NCBI GenBank assembly: GCA_009746045.1 | Contig: RPFO01000225.1 | Coordinates: 142,501-192,500 of the forward strand | DNA length: 50,000 nt | Direction of reading: 5' to 3' | Source of the DNA: Mesostigma viride | Lineage: Eukaryota > Streptophyta > Mesostigmatophyceae > Mesostigmatales > Mesostigmataceae | Position numbers and translations under genes: made by a program | The notes under the pieces: model-generated | Seen by the model: the letters and a program-made list of their open reading frames with translations, nothing else | Told to the model about the DNA's origin: nothing | Databases searched by the model: none | Shown: in pieces, positions 1-11,300 of the stretch | Position numbering within the stretch: position 1 is the stretch's first letter | Layout of the letters: every line of letters begins with the position of its first letter

Positions 1-834
1 TTCGAGGAAATTCACGCGGTCTTCCTAAGCAGCGGCATCATTTTCCCCAGACACTGACGAGCTGGCACCTGTCTCCTAAACAAAGTGGCTCGTGCTTGTT
101 AGAAAGGAGGAAGTGTGCATTTTGCGGGACACAATGCTTTGGTGGCACATGCGTCAGGTAGGTTGTTCCAATGGTCTCTTCACCTTTCCCACTGAGTAAA
201 TGATAGCCTTTGTCATGCTAACCAGAGCAGCTAGCCACGGGTTGGCTGGATAAAAATTCAGCTTATTTTCTCTTTATATACTGCGTGTGTGGTCCTCCAC
301 ATGTCCGGCTTGTTGGGCATTTTGGAAGAGGGATTTTAATGTGTTGTTGGGTGAAACAACTTGGTTGTTGGCACAAAATCACACATTATTAGCCTGGGAT
401 AGGCATTACATATGCTGCTCAGGCGTGTCGTCCTACCAGCCTTGTTGTTCAGGGTAGACTCACAAGGTTGGCTGTGCCGATGGAGGGGTGCCCAGGGCGT
501 ATGACGCTCCGGGCATCCTCCTCACACTCCGTGATCAAAGTGGGCATGTTTTTGGGTGTCTAGGGTGGCAAAACACATGTCATTTGGCTCAGCACTAGCT
601 CAATTCTCTTTTAGTGTCTACCCAGGTGGCATCACAGGAAAATCAATAACTTGAGCTACGCTTGTCAGAAAGAGCTCAAACTTTGGGGTTGTGTTTCCCC
701 CCACTCTGTGGAATTTCGAATATATGGATGACCCCATTCGATGTGTTGATGATTTGATTTTTTTTTTGGCTCAAAAAAGTGCCCATTTTGCGGGGGAATC
801 AATACCTCAAACAAATGTGATTATTTTGACCATG
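1..834. other. Unassigned sequence, no gene seen
   Basis: About 830 bases of mixed composition with no long reading frame, no recognisable retroelement end and no RNA gene that I can identify. It borders the microsatellite that starts near 835. Confidence 0.5.
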
Positions 835-1398
835 TGAATGAATGAATGAATGAATGAATGAATGAACGAACGAACGAACGAACGAACGAACGAACGAACG
901 AACGAACGAACGAACGAACGAACGAACGAACGAACGAACGAACGAACGAACGAACGAACGAACGAACGAACGAACGAACGAACGAACGAACGAACGAACG
1001 AACGAACGAACGAACGAACGAACGAACGAACGAACGAACGAACGAACGAACGAACGAACGAACGAACGAACGAACGAACGAACGAACGAACGAACGAACG
1101 AACGAACGAACGAACGAACGAACGAACGAACGAACGAAACGAACGAACGAACGAACGAACGAACGAACGAACGAACGAACGAACGAACGAACGAACGAAC
1201 GAACGAACGAACGAACGAACGAACGAACGAACGAACGAACGAACGAACGAACGAACGAACGAACGAACGAACGAACGAACGAACGAACGAACGAACGAAC
1301 GAACGAACGAACGAACGAACGAACGAACGAACGAACGAACGAACGAACGAACGAACGAACGAACGAACGAACGAACGAACGAACGAACGAACGAACGA
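835..1398. repeat. (GAAT)n then (GAAC)n microsatellite
   Basis: About 30 bases of GAAT units pass into roughly 530 bases of nearly perfect GAAC units. One extra A near 1138 shifts the phase by one base. The array has no stop codons in some frames, which produces spurious Asn-Glu-Arg-Thr repeat reading frames that are not genes. Confidence 0.97.
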
Positions 1399-1478
1399 AT
1401 TAATTATTTAATTAATTAATTAATTAATTAATTAATTAATTAATTAATTAATTAATTAATTAATTAATTAATTAATTA
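1399..1478. repeat. (TTAA)n tract, tail of adjacent retroelement
   Basis: About 80 bases of TTAA/ATTA units directly abut the 3' end of the minus-strand family C copy at 1479-2472, so this is probably that copy's expanded 3' tail. It also touches the GAAC array. Confidence 0.85.
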
Positions 1479-2472
1479 GAAACATAACTCCGTTGGGATT
1501 TAATGTAGCACATATCCCAGAGAAGGGGCATATGGCTTTTAATACATTCTAAGCTACTCCCTGCAAGGGTGGGAATGTAAACGACACTTGCTCGAGGTGC
1601 ACAAGGGCACCTGCACCCCCATGATCTATCAAGCTATGCCCAGCTAAGGGGGAGCATGTCATGGGGATCGAGGGAAAAATCAACATCCATGGCTAGACAA
1701 AAGCTAAGGCATGGCTTCTCAGCAGAGAGTGGCTCTCTGCGTAGTCGCAGCATAACTAAATAATAAAGCTAGGCATCATCTGGTGTGTGGCGCGTCATGG
1801 GCACACATGTACATGACTAATTAATGCGCATGAATCAGCTGGTATAGTGCCTGTAGTAGGCGTGCATGTACAAGGCCACTGTCTAACTATTCTACACTAC
1901 TACTGTACTGCTGTATTCCCCTAAGCTGGGGCGGCTGGAGTCGCTCGGGCCGCGGTGGTCGAGAGGGTCGCGTGCCAGGGCTTGTGGCCGACGTAGATGG
2001 CCGCCCCATTCCAATACACCGGCCGGCTGGCCCGCCTTGGTTTGCCGGAGCTGGAGGTAGGTCGGCCATAGCTCCCGTCGCCGTTGTTGCTGCGCCAGGG
2101 TCAAGTTGTCGTCCACGGTGAAGGGAGTGTTCTCGAGCCGCTAGCGGCGTCTGAGAAACGAAATCTTGTCTGATGGGCTCTTAAAGATGAGAAGAAGCGG
2201 GGGCGCCCCTGCAGGCCTCGCCCCGCGTGTGGGGAAGGCGGTGGGCGGTCAGCTTAATCTCACCAAGAAGGCCCATGCGATCAAGGATTTTGCTCTCAAA
2301 CGCACGTGCAAGCTTTACGGAATTCTCACCTTCCTCCATGTCGAAGTTCTTGAGTATGACGTTAAGGCTGCGCTTGGCGAGCTCGGCCTCCTCGCGGAGG
2401 TACGTCAAGTTGAGCACTGCTGCTGTCCAGAGTTGTGCTGCAACGGTGGAGGTGGTGGAGGTGGTGTGTTGC
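1479..2472 (-). mobile_element. Family C retroelement copy, 5'-truncated (C1)
   Basis: Read on the minus strand this is the end of an ORF1 followed by the family C 3' untranslated region, as in the complete copy at 28085-30092. ORF1 pieces (about 1910-2460) match the RRM-like region and the conserved Arg-Glu-Leu-Trp-Pro-Thr-Tyr-Leu-Gln-Leu-Arg segment, but are split by frameshifts. The 3' region (1479-1900) shares the block around CATAACTCCGTTGGGA with the other copies. It is truncated at its 5' side against the inverted-repeat element at 2473. It is a dead copy. Confidence 0.8.
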
Positions 2473-2740
2473 AAGTAAGTAAGTAAGTACTTGCGTGTCA
2501 TGCGCAAAGGCATGCCACGGAGTATTATGAGCACTAATCTCATTAGAAAAATAATTACACAAAAGTTTAAACAAATATCGTCTGCATCATCCCCCAACCG
2601 TTAAGCACTCTAGATGGGGATGTAATCCTCATCCGAGCTGTCCTCTACTGTAATGGCAGACGAGGCGGTAGTGTAGCGGCTATCCTCAGGACCAATAACC
2701 TCCACCTGCGGACTTCTACCCTGGCTAGCTAGCAACGGGC

Positions 2741-3114
2741 ATTCTGACCTGGCCTGGCCCCAAGGACATTCCCAAAAGGGTAGGGAAACCTGTCACCAAC
2801 TACGTTCAGATGCTGCTGGACGACCTCGTGGTCCCAGCCCAGTTTGAGCACCGCATCCACTCTCTCTCCCGTCTTTGGACTGCCATGCAGGACAAGACGC
2901 GGTGGAAGAAGATTGTCAAGGCGCACACGCCCGACCCTGTGGGCAAGCCACCTCCCCCCAAGCGGAGGAGGCGTTTTGATGAGTAGTGCAGTTAGGATTT
3001 TCTAGATAGAGTTAGGATAGTTCGATCACGCGGCTTCCTCCACCCCATCCATCATGAAATATGTGCTACATGACCTCCCCACGGAGGCATGTTATAATTT
3101 AATTTAATTTAATT
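2741..3114 (+). mobile_element. LINE-B copy, strongly 5'-truncated (B3)
   Basis: Contains the last ~80 codons of the LINE-B reverse transcriptase ORF (stop near 2985), its 3' untranslated region, the terminal hairpin CCTCCCCACGGAGG (3074-3087) and an (AATTT)n tail. It is flanked by a perfect 11-bp TSD, TAGCAACGGGC, at 2730-2740 and 3115-3125, which proves insertion by target-primed reverse transcription into the inverted-repeat element. Confidence 0.92.
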
Positions 3115-3118
3115 TAGC

Positions 3119-3629
3119 AACGGGCTGCGGGGCCCGTGGGGAGAAAACAGGAGCATACCCCTCGGTTAAGGTGCTTATTGCAGATGGCAGCCCATTTCTC
3201 CTTGTCAATCATGCGGGCGCGGAGTACGGATAGTCCCAGAAGCCCTGCATCTTCAAGAAGTTGTGTCACATATAGGTCCGGGTCGCGCCGCGCCGGTGCC
3301 CGCCGGGCGCGCGCAAGTTTGCCAGTGGGTTGCGATGGGACAAGGGGACCCTGCCATAGGAGGAGGTGTAGCTACCTGGTTGGCCTGTCTTAAGCCCCCC
3401 GGCAGGGCCCACATCGGTATCCACCTCTAGAGCTGGTCTGTGCGGGCAAGATGGCCGGCAAAGAGGAGGCGGCGGTGTCGGATGGTATGGGTGACAAGAG
3501 CCGGAACTCACAGTAGAGCTCGGCCCGGGTGCGGCGTTCTTGGTAGCGGACGCCGAGGATATGACGGAGCATTCGAGTGACGGTGCCGTCAAGCTGCTGG
3601 CCCGGCTCAGCGCCTGGTCCAGGGTCCAT
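3119..3629 (-). pseudogene. LINE-E reverse transcriptase C-terminal fragment
   Basis: On the minus strand, pieces in different frames match the C-terminal part of the LINE-A and LINE-B RT proteins. They include Leu-Asp-Gly-Thr-Val-Thr-Arg-Met-Leu-Arg (near 3590) and a segment with Gly-Leu-Ser-Val followed by Lys-Trp-Ala (near 3200). The sequence is too diverged to belong to LINE-A or LINE-B, so I keep it as a separate family. It has several frameshifts and no catalytic region. It was split by the LINE-B copy at 2741-3114. Confidence 0.6.
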
Positions 3630-4049
3630 ATATAGAAGTCCGCAGGTGGAGGTTATCGGTCCTGAGGATAGCCGCTACACTACCGCCTCGTCTGCCATTA
3701 TATACGGTAGAGAACAGCTCGGATGAGGATTACATCCCCATCTAGTGCTTAACGGTTGGGGGATGATGCAGACGATATTTGTTTAAACTTTTGTGTAATT
3801 ATTTTTCTAATGAGATTAGCATAGTACCGCCGTGGCATGCCTTTGCGCATGACACGCAAGCACTTACTTACTTACTTATGGCATAGCATGGCGAAATTCT
3901 TAATGCAACATCCATGGGGGTCCCATTATAGTAGGCAGGGCTTGGCTAACTTCTGAAGGCATCATCCATGGGGGCCATTATTGGCGCACATGCGCGTGGG
4001 CCACATGCTAGGCTCAGCCTGACTAATCTACACTACTGGTATATATATA

Positions 4050-5205
4050 TTGCCCTTCGTCACCGCCATCCAGGAGGCCTATGCTGAGATCCAGCAGGCC
4101 TGTTCTCCCGTCCGTGCCGCTCAGGCGGTACAGCGCCACCTCCCTCGCGGCACTCCCTCGGTCGCCTCCGTTCAATCTCCCGCCGCATTCCCTGCTCGCG
4201 TCATCGATAAACACCAGAAAACCTACGCGGGTATTCTGCACACGGCTGATTGGATTGCTCTTTTCGCGGACCTCAACGCCCAGGGACGTGCGTGGCTGTT
4301 CTCGCTTTCCTTGCGGAGTGTGGGCTCGGCGTACCTTCGTGCTCTTCCCATGGCCCCCCATTCGCCTTGGCTCCCAGCCACTACTCGGTGGCGCTCCGGC
4401 ACCAGCTATTTGCCCCGCAGCCTCTTGTTCCGGCCGGGCGGCCTTGTGGTAGCTGTGGGCAGCCGCTGGATCCCACGGGGACTCACTACCTTGCCTGCAT
4501 GGGGGGCCAACAGAATCAGAATTGGTATTTGTATTTGCACACTGTCACTCCTGACGGTGGTGCTCGCCACTATGATTCGGTCGGTTTTCCCCCACGCGAA
4601 CATCCGGTCCGAGGATGCGGATGGCGCTGCCTTCTATTCCCCCAACCACCGGCTTGACATCGTGGTGCTGGACTTTGAGGGGGGTGGCCGGCATCTGCTT
4701 ATTGACGTTTCGGTGGCGCGGCCCTTGGCTCTTAGCCACGTGGCTGGGGCCTCCCTCACGGCAGGTTACACGGCGGACCGGGCGGAGCGGGCCAAGCTCC
4801 TGGCCTACGGCGACGTCGGGCACCATCGTGTGGTGCCCTTTGTCCTGGAGGAGTTTGGGGCCATGGGGCCCCTGACCTCCGCCTTCTTCAAGGAGTGTTG
4901 CCGGCTCCGGGAGGACCGGCTGGACCTGGAGGGCCAGCGGGCCCCATGGTCGGCGCGGACATGGACGTCATATTGGCGTCAGCGCTTGTCGGTGGCGCTG
5001 ACTCGGGCCATGGCTGACATCATGCTCCGCCGTACGCGGGCTGATTTTGCGGTGCAGCAGGGCTATTAGGTTCCTCCCGTTAGGAGTTTCCATTGGTCTT
5101 ATCGGAGTATAGAGATTTGACATGGCTCTGTATAGAGGTTTATAGCTGGGCGTTTGCTTTGGTTTGAGTGATTTCACTCTGCTGTAAGTAATTATATTAT
5201 TAAAT
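4050..5205 (+). pseudogene. LINE-D reverse transcriptase C-terminal fragment (D1)
   Basis: Remnant of the region downstream of the RT domain in a non-LTR retrotransposon. A reading frame runs 4050-5069, but the true protein moves between frames. A zinc-knuckle motif C-x2-C-x9-H-x3-C lies in another frame at 4445-4498. The C-terminal domain (Asp-Ile-Val-Val-Leu-Asp-Phe, then Leu-Leu-Ile-Asp-Val-Ser-Val-Ala-Arg-Pro, and a Trp-Ser-Ala-Arg-Thr-Trp segment) returns in the first frame from about 4610. The 3' untranslated region at 5070-5205 contains the hairpin GAGTGATTTCACTC and TGCTGTAAGTAATT. There is no RT catalytic core, so this is a truncated dead copy. Confidence 0.75.
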
Positions 5206-5207
5206 AT

Positions 5208-5885
5208 ATATTCCCTCTACTCACCCAACCACCGCCCCGACATTACCGTGCTTGACTACGACGGGCAGGGTTCACCACCTGCTCATCGATGTCTCCGTGG
5301 CTCGGCCGCTTTCCGGTCGCCACATCCTCCGGGCGGCTGTGGATGCCGGCGCTGCTGCCGCTGTGGCTGAGCGCGACAAGTTTGCCTCCTACGGCAATGT
5401 GGGGCCCCACCGGGTCATCCCCTTTGTCCTTGAGGAGTTCGGGGCCATGGGCCCCAAGACAGCGGAGTTTTTCCACGAGTGCTGCCAGCGCCGTGAAGAC
5501 CGCCTCGACCTCGAGGGTCAGACCGCCCCGTGGTCGGCCCGCACGTGGTCCTCGTATTGGCGGCAGCGTCTGTCACTCGCCCTCACTCGCACCGTGGCTG
5601 ATGTGTTATTCCGCCGCACCCGGGCCGACTTTGTCGCGACCCATGCGGTCTAGATTCCTTCCAGGCCTGCATGGTGGGCCGGCAGCGCTGTTGCTGCGTG
5701 TAGTTTTGTGATGTATAGTTAGTTGTCCCTTGTGCCGCTGGCGTGATCCTTGGATGTCTGTGTCAGATTACTACTTTCTTCAGGGTTATTCTCCCAGTTC
5801 TCGGGTTTTTCCTTATGTTGCATGCCTATCTCACCTCCGTAATCTATCATTCTCAATGAATATATATTCCCTTTTATAATATATA
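5208..5885 (+). pseudogene. LINE-D-related C-terminal fragment (D2)
   Basis: A second, diverged copy of the same C-terminal domain begins right at the AT-rich tail of D1. The frame 5252-5653 encodes the Leu-Leu-Ile-Asp-Val-Ser-Val-Ala-Arg-Pro block and the Trp-Ser-Ala-Arg-Thr-Trp block, and ends with a TAG at 5651. Its 3' untranslated region differs from D1, so it belongs to a sister subfamily. It ends in an AT-rich tail near 5885. Confidence 0.7.
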
Positions 5886-5898
5886 TATATATTGGTTA

Positions 5899-6030
5899 TA
5901 GCTGGGCGTTTGCTTTGGTTTGAGTGATTTCACTCTGCTGTAAGTAATTATATTTTTAATATATATATATTAAAAATATAATTACTTACAGCAGAGTGAA
6001 ATCACTCAAACCAAAACAAACGCCCAGCTA
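5899..6030. repeat. Near-perfect palindrome, two LINE-D ends tail to tail
   Basis: Two arms of 66 bases, centred at 5964/5965, are inverted copies with a single mismatch. Each arm is the 3' end of LINE-D, including GAGTGATTTCACTC and TGCTGTAAGTAATT. The plus-strand arm is a solo 3' end. The minus-strand arm continues into the longer D3 copy. Confidence 0.93.
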
Positions 6031-6586
6031 GAAACCTATATACAGAGCCATGTCAAAGCTCTATACTACGATAAGACCAATGGAAACGCCTAACGGGAGG
6101 AACCTAATAGCCCTGCTGCACCGCAAAATCAGCCCGCGTACGGCGGAGCATGATGTCAGCCATGGCCCGAGTCAGCGCCACCGACAAGCGCTGACGCCAT
6201 TAATATGACGTCCAGGTCCGCGCCGACCATGGGGCCCGCTGGCCCTCCAGGTCCAGCCGGTCCTCCCGGAGCCGGCAACACTCCTTGAAGAAGGCGGAGG
6301 TCAGGGGCCCCATGGCCCCAAACTCCTCCAGGACAAAGGGCACCACACGATGGTGCCCGACGTCGCCGTAGGCCAGGAGCTTGGCCCGCTCCGCCCGGTC
6401 CGCCGTGTAACCTGCCGTGAGGGAGGCCCCAGCCACGTGGCTAAGAGCCAAGGGCCGCGCCACCGAAACGTCAATAAGCAGATGCCGGCCACCCCCCTCA
6501 AAGTCCAGCACCACGATGTCAGGCCGGTGGTTGGGGGAATAGAAGGCAGCGCCATCCGCATCCTCGGACCGTATATATATTCCCTA
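5965..6586 (-). pseudogene. LINE-D C-terminal fragment, minus strand (D3)
   Basis: Nearly identical to the 3' part of D1 but inverted. The minus-strand frame 6514-6200 encodes the Val-Leu-Asp-Phe-Glu-Gly-Gly to Trp-Thr-Ser-Tyr stretch and stops early at 6200. Homology to D1 begins at GGTCCGAGGATGCGGATGG near 6586 and runs to the tail at 5965. It is 5'-truncated and abuts a family C-like ORF1 remnant. Confidence 0.8.
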
Positions 6587-7584
6587 GTCTGAGGTGGCAG
6601 GAGGTGCCTGCCAGGGCTTATGGTCAACGCAGTGGATGACCGCCCCCCTCCCGAGTATACCGGCTTCCCCCTTGCGCTCTGCCGGAGCTGAAGGTAGGTC
6701 GGCCATAGCTCGCGTCGCCGCTGTTCGGCTGGGCCAGGGTCAAGTCGTCGTCCAGCGTGAAGCGAGTCTCCGAGAGCTTCTTGCGGCATTTAAGGAACGC
6801 CACCTTGTCCGCCATGTACTTAAAGGTGAGGAGCACGGGTGCCGGGCAAGCCTTCCCCCGCGCGCGGGGGACTGAGGCGGACAGCCGACATGTGCAGCTC
6901 ACCAGTGAGTAGCACTGATGGGGGCAAAAATGGCACACCACCTCCACCACCTCCACCGGCCGGGCGAAAATATGGGTCGAAAAAACGACAAAAAGTGTCA
7001 CACTTTTCGGAACATTTGAAGTGGGCCCGGCCCACCACTGATCACGGCACAACTTCAAGCAACAAGCCCTCGATCTTTGCGAGGAAGCCGACATCGCCCG
7101 GCGCAGCCACATTGTCATCGTCAAGCACTTCGACCAGCCGGCAGGTGAGACCGGCCACAAGCCTTCTTGAGGCATTTAAGCAACTTAGTCCGCCCAGGTG
7201 GAGGGAGCATCGCCGGCGGGCCAGCAGGCGCTGGCTGGGCGGCGATGTCCTTCACCGCCTGGGCGGTGAGGCCGGCGGTGTCATGCAAGCTCTCAAGGGC
7301 GGTGGCGGTGGCTTGGAGGCGTTGGTCGAGGTCGAGGAGCTGGGCTTTGAGGTCGGCATGCAGTGGAGGCGGAAATGGCAGTGGAGGTGGAGGCGGCGGC
7401 CGGCCGGTGGAAAGGTGAGCCGGAAGTTCAGCAGTCAGCGTGCCACCCATTGCTGCTACGTCGGCAGCAACTGAGGGGGGTCACGTGCTGCTGGAAGGCT
7501 TCCGTGAGGATGGAACGGAGGGTGGGGGTGGAAATGGATGGAGCCCAGATCTCGCCGTCAGAGCGCTGGAGAAGGGAGTTGAGG
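6587..7584 (-). pseudogene. Diverged family C-like ORF1 remnant (C6)
   Basis: On the minus strand, pieces in several frames follow the order of the family C ORF1 protein. There is an N-terminal piece near 7560-7440. A proline-rich linker and a predicted coiled coil (Leu-Asp-Gln-Arg-Leu ... Gln-Ala-Val-Lys-Asp-Ile-Ala) follow at about 7420-7200. The RRM-like end with Phe-Thr-Leu-Asp-Asp-Asp-Leu-Thr-Leu-Ala-Gln lies near 6730. It ends at the stop codon with no family C 3' untranslated region. Many frameshifts; not functional. Confidence 0.65.
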
Positions 7585-10500
7585 ATTAATTAATTAATTA
7601 ATTAGACTCGTGCTCCCGTTGGGGAGTCACGGAGCATTAACCCCGATGAATGGATGGATGGGTGCAAACATGCCTACCGGTCTAATCTATCTACATTGGC
7701 TACATACTACATCTATCTAGCAACATTCTAACTACATCATCTATCTAGGCAGCCGCACGCTGCCCTAGGGGGAGCTATCTAGCGTGCCTCCCGTGGGATT
7801 GCACACGCGGGCGCTTCCCCACTGGGGGGGGCTCGTTGTCCTCTATGACCTGGGCCCACTTGGCCTTGTCCATCATCTTCTTCCAAATCACGGAGAGGCC
7901 GAGGCCCCCCATGTCCTCTACTAGCTGTTCTTTGAAGGTGCGGGCCTTGCGGCGTCTAACATCACTGGGCCCAGCCCACGTCAGGAGGTGCCGGCCAGGC
8001 TGGGCTGGTCGCAGTCCTGCGGGGGGGCCACGTGAGGTGTCTACCTGGTTGGTGCGAGCTAGGTGCCCTACTAGCTGCAGGCGGCGTTGCTTAATTGTGC
8101 TGGTGATATAGGGCATGCCCTGGTACAGGTCCTCATTGCGGACATGAGCAGCATATCCTACTCTGAAAATGGAACGCAGCATGCTGGTGACCGCGCCGTC
8201 CAGCTTGCGGGCCAGGTCGGCGGTGAGGGTCCACGTCTCGGCGCCATACGTGAGAACAGGAAGGACGAGGACCTTGAACAGGTCCTGTTTCTCGATCTTG
8301 CCCAGGGGCTTGCGCCATAGGGCCCGGTACTGGCGTAAAGCGTGCCAGGCGAGGGAGATGCGGTGGTCCACATCCACCTCGCAGCTAGGGAGCAGGCTGC
8401 CCAGCAGCTTAACGCGGTCCCGATACAGGACTCGAGAGCCGTCTAGGAGATAGAGGGGCGGCGCTGAGGTGGTGAGCCCAACCGCCAGGGCCTCTGTCTT
8501 CTTGCTGACCTCAAGCCCCACTGCACGGGCCTCGAGAGCCAGGCAGTCAAGCCATGTCTGCACGTGCTCAGTGTCCTCAAAGAGGGTGGTGTCGTCTGCG
8601 TAAATGATGTCTGCTAGCCGAATCTCCGTGTCCGCACCGCCATGCCAGAATTTGTTAGCAACCTGCACTCCTGGTTCCCTGCCCACGATGCGGGCAAATC
8701 GCTTGCGCGCCTGAATCATTACGTATTCGACAACAATAATGAACAGGTAGGGCGACAGCACGCAGCCCTGCCACACACCCTTCTGTAAAGGGCATGGGGG
8801 CGTGGTCCCGTAAGAAGTGCGCACCGAAGTGGTGGACCCTTCATACAGGTTGCGGATGACAGCAATCAGGGGGCGGGGGATCCGGAACAACTCGAGGATG
8901 TCCCAAAGCGCAGGCCAGAAAACCGAATCGAAGGCTTTGATGAAGTCCACCAGCACAAGGTGCAAAGGGGACTCACCAGGCTGAAGGCGTTGCAGTTCCT
9001 CCACCAGTCGGCGAGTAGCGAAGAGCGCCTGTACTGTGTTGCGACCTGAACGGAAGCCGTGCTGAGTCTCGCTGAGGTGACCGTCCAGGGCCGTGCGCAG
9101 GCGGTTCAGGATGAGCCGCATAAGAAGCTTGAGGGGGGCACTTTGAATGCACACCCCTCTGTAGTTGCCGGGGTCGGCAGGCGACCCCTTGTTCTTGTAC
9201 AGCATCGTGCGAAAACTGTGTTGCCAGGCCGCTGGAGGTGGTTGCGACGACAGCAGAAGGCGGTTGCAGATGTCCCGGAAGAGCAGCATAACACCTGTGT
9301 CCTCGAATTCGGCTGCAAGTTTTACAACTGCGGCCGGAATCTCGTCAGAGCCGGTGGCTGCGTCATAACGCAGGCGCTGGACCGCCTCCGTGACCTCGCG
9401 AGAGGTGAAAGGAGGCATGTCAGACGGGTCGCCAAGTGGGCCGACCAGCGGGGGGACTAGGTAGTCCGCCGCTGACCTAGGCGGGGCCGGGGGCCCTGCG
9501 GGGCCGGCCAGGGCGGCCGGGCGGGCGGCGGCGGCTGGGAGCAGGGGTGGGGGCGGCGCAGCTGTCCCCACGACCTCGGCCGTGGCCGTGGCCCAGGTAC
9601 GAAGCCGCTTGGCTGGGGCGCCGGGGACGTCGTGGCGGTGGGGCCGGCCGAGGCCGTCCGGGTGCCCGAGGCGCTTGTACCAGAACCAGGCCCCCTTGCC
9701 GTCGTGCTTCTGCTGGCAGCTGCGCAGGTCCTTGACCATCTGCTGAGCATCTGCCTTCTCAGCCTGCTCGTAGGCGGCCCTCAGAGCTGCTTGCAGCCCA
9801 GGTTTGGCGAGCGGATCTCTGTTGCGGCGGAGCATCTGCCTGGCGGCGACCACTGTCGGTGCGTGACGGTGGACAGCAAGCTGCCGACGCGGAGGCAAGG
9901 TGGGGAGGGTGCGGGCAGCCAGGCGATACTTGGCGGCGACACCACGGAGGATCACTGAAATATCCCCCGGCGGCGGAATGGCGTGTAACTGCTGTCGGCT
10001 GCCCCCGGCGTCGAATACGGCCAGGAAATCATCCCTGTGCGACATAGCGGCCTGCTCTTCTGCTGACATCTTGTCGGCATCCTTCAGCACAATCCGGAGC
10101 ACTTTCAGATCTGGCTGAGGTGCCAGCTGTCGCGACGGTTTCACCCCAGGAAACCGCAATCTGATGCGAGCGAGCACGAGACGATGATCAGATTCCACCG
10201 TGCTGACAGAATCTTGCAGGACGCGAGCATCGACAACTGAGGGGCGCTGAGCCCGACGTACGCAGACATAATCAAGGCACACCACCCGATCCGACGGCCC
10301 AAAAAAGGTGGCCAGCTGCTCAGCGGGGCGTGCGAAAGAAGCATTGCATGCAACCAGCGCAGATTCTGCCAGCAGATTCGCAAATAAAGGCGTGTTACCG
10401 TTGGCTGTCGTGTTGGTTGGGGAATACTGAGCGCCCCCAGTGCCAACTGGCAGCGTGGCGTTGGCGTCGAGCAGCATAACCAGGAAGTGCCGAGCTGGGA

Positions 10501-11300
10501 TGTTGGCCTCCTCCTCCTTGAGGGCGTCGAAGAAGGCCTCACGTTCCGCCTGAGCTCGACCCGCATGTGGTGCATATCCCACGATAACGGTTAGCGTGTG
10601 GTGTGAATGGCCCTCAGTGGCCGAAAAAGTGGCCACTAGCACACGCGGGGACCGCAGCACGATGGACTGGAGCTGCTCTGATGCTGCCGGCGAGCACAAG
10701 AGGCCCACACCACCTTGGCCCGGCGCGTCGCCGCCACCATAGTGGAACCGCCAGCCTGCACGCAGGTCGTCGACCAGCAGACCGTTGACCGCGTGCTGAG
10801 GGTCAACGGTGCGTCGGTGCTCCTGGACTCCAAGAACAGCGATCTTGTTGTCGGCGCACAGGGCGATCAGCTCGTCGACGCGTTGGCGTGCTGGGGTGCC
10901 GCCGCTCGTAGAAGGATCTGCAGGGAGGGTGCGCACGTTAAAACTAGCAAACCAAGAATGGGCCGTTGCCCTATTAGCGGGGGGGTGGGGGTGGGGTGGG
11001 GGTGGAGAAGGGTAGTGCTGGAGGTGGGGGGGGGGGTGGGGGGGGGGGAGGGGGAGGGTGGCGATTGGGGTTAATGCTTGTCAACGCATGGAGGCTTTCT
11101 TTCAGGACGGATATGCGTCGTCTCCGTCCTGGCTGGGGTCGCCGGCGTGTCGACTGGGCCTCATCCCGCTCAAGGCGGGCTAGGAGGCGTGTAAGGCTGG
11201 TAAATTGGCGGGAAGGTTGACCGTGGCGTGCCTGGCGACCTTGCATCCTGATCATGCTCGCACGGTGCGACATGAGGATGGAAAGGGGCTTGTTTATAAA
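7585..11300 (-). mobile_element. LINE-A non-LTR retrotransposon, longest copy (A1)
   Basis: Contains a nearly intact EN-RT ORF2 (see the CDS entry) and a 3' untranslated region at 7774-7605 with short TAGATAGATG and CATC repeats. The terminal hairpin CTCCCCAACGGGAG comes next, and the element ends in a (TTAA)n tail at 7585-7604. No ORF1 is seen upstream, so the copy is probably 5'-truncated. I could not place the 5' boundary exactly and found no TSD. Confidence 0.85.
7775..11273 (-). CDS. LINE-A ORF2: endonuclease-reverse transcriptase
   Basis: Protein for target-primed reverse transcription of a LINE. The uninterrupted frame is 10936-7775 (1053 codons). An upstream frame starting at ATG 11273 supplies an N-terminal basic region and poly-proline linker. 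The Phe-Asn-Val-Arg-Thr-Leu start of the endonuclease joins the two across a C-run (about 10980-11060), so one indel there likely broke the gene. The apurinic-type (EEP) endonuclease shows Gln-Glu-His (residues 38-40 of the long frame), Leu-Leu-Asp-Ala-Asn-Ala, and Ser-Asp-His. The RT domain has Ala-Phe-Asp-Ser and the catalytic Tyr-Ala-Asp-Asp at about residues 779-782. After the thumb comes a C-terminal region with Val-Gly-His-Leu-Ala-Arg-Thr. It is the most complete RT in the window. Confidence 0.9.

Larger units (their letters stand above)
2473..3892. mobile_element. Inverted-repeat (foldback-like) element with ~255-bp arms
   Basis: The stretch 2473-2727 and the stretch about 3632-3892 are inverted copies of each other with scattered mismatches and small indels. 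The outer ends are short AAGT/ACTT tandem runs, followed by a shared block around GTCATGCGCAAAGGCATGCC. Between the arms lie a LINE-B insertion (2741-3114) and a LINE-E fragment (about 3115-3629). This is either a DNA transposon with long TIRs or two opposed copies of one retroelement end. No clear TSD or transposase is visible. Confidence 0.6.

Noticed and set aside
858-1419. Asn-Glu-Arg-Thr repeat proteins
   Set aside because: Translation of a GAAC microsatellite; two frames give the same repeat owing to a one-base phase shift.
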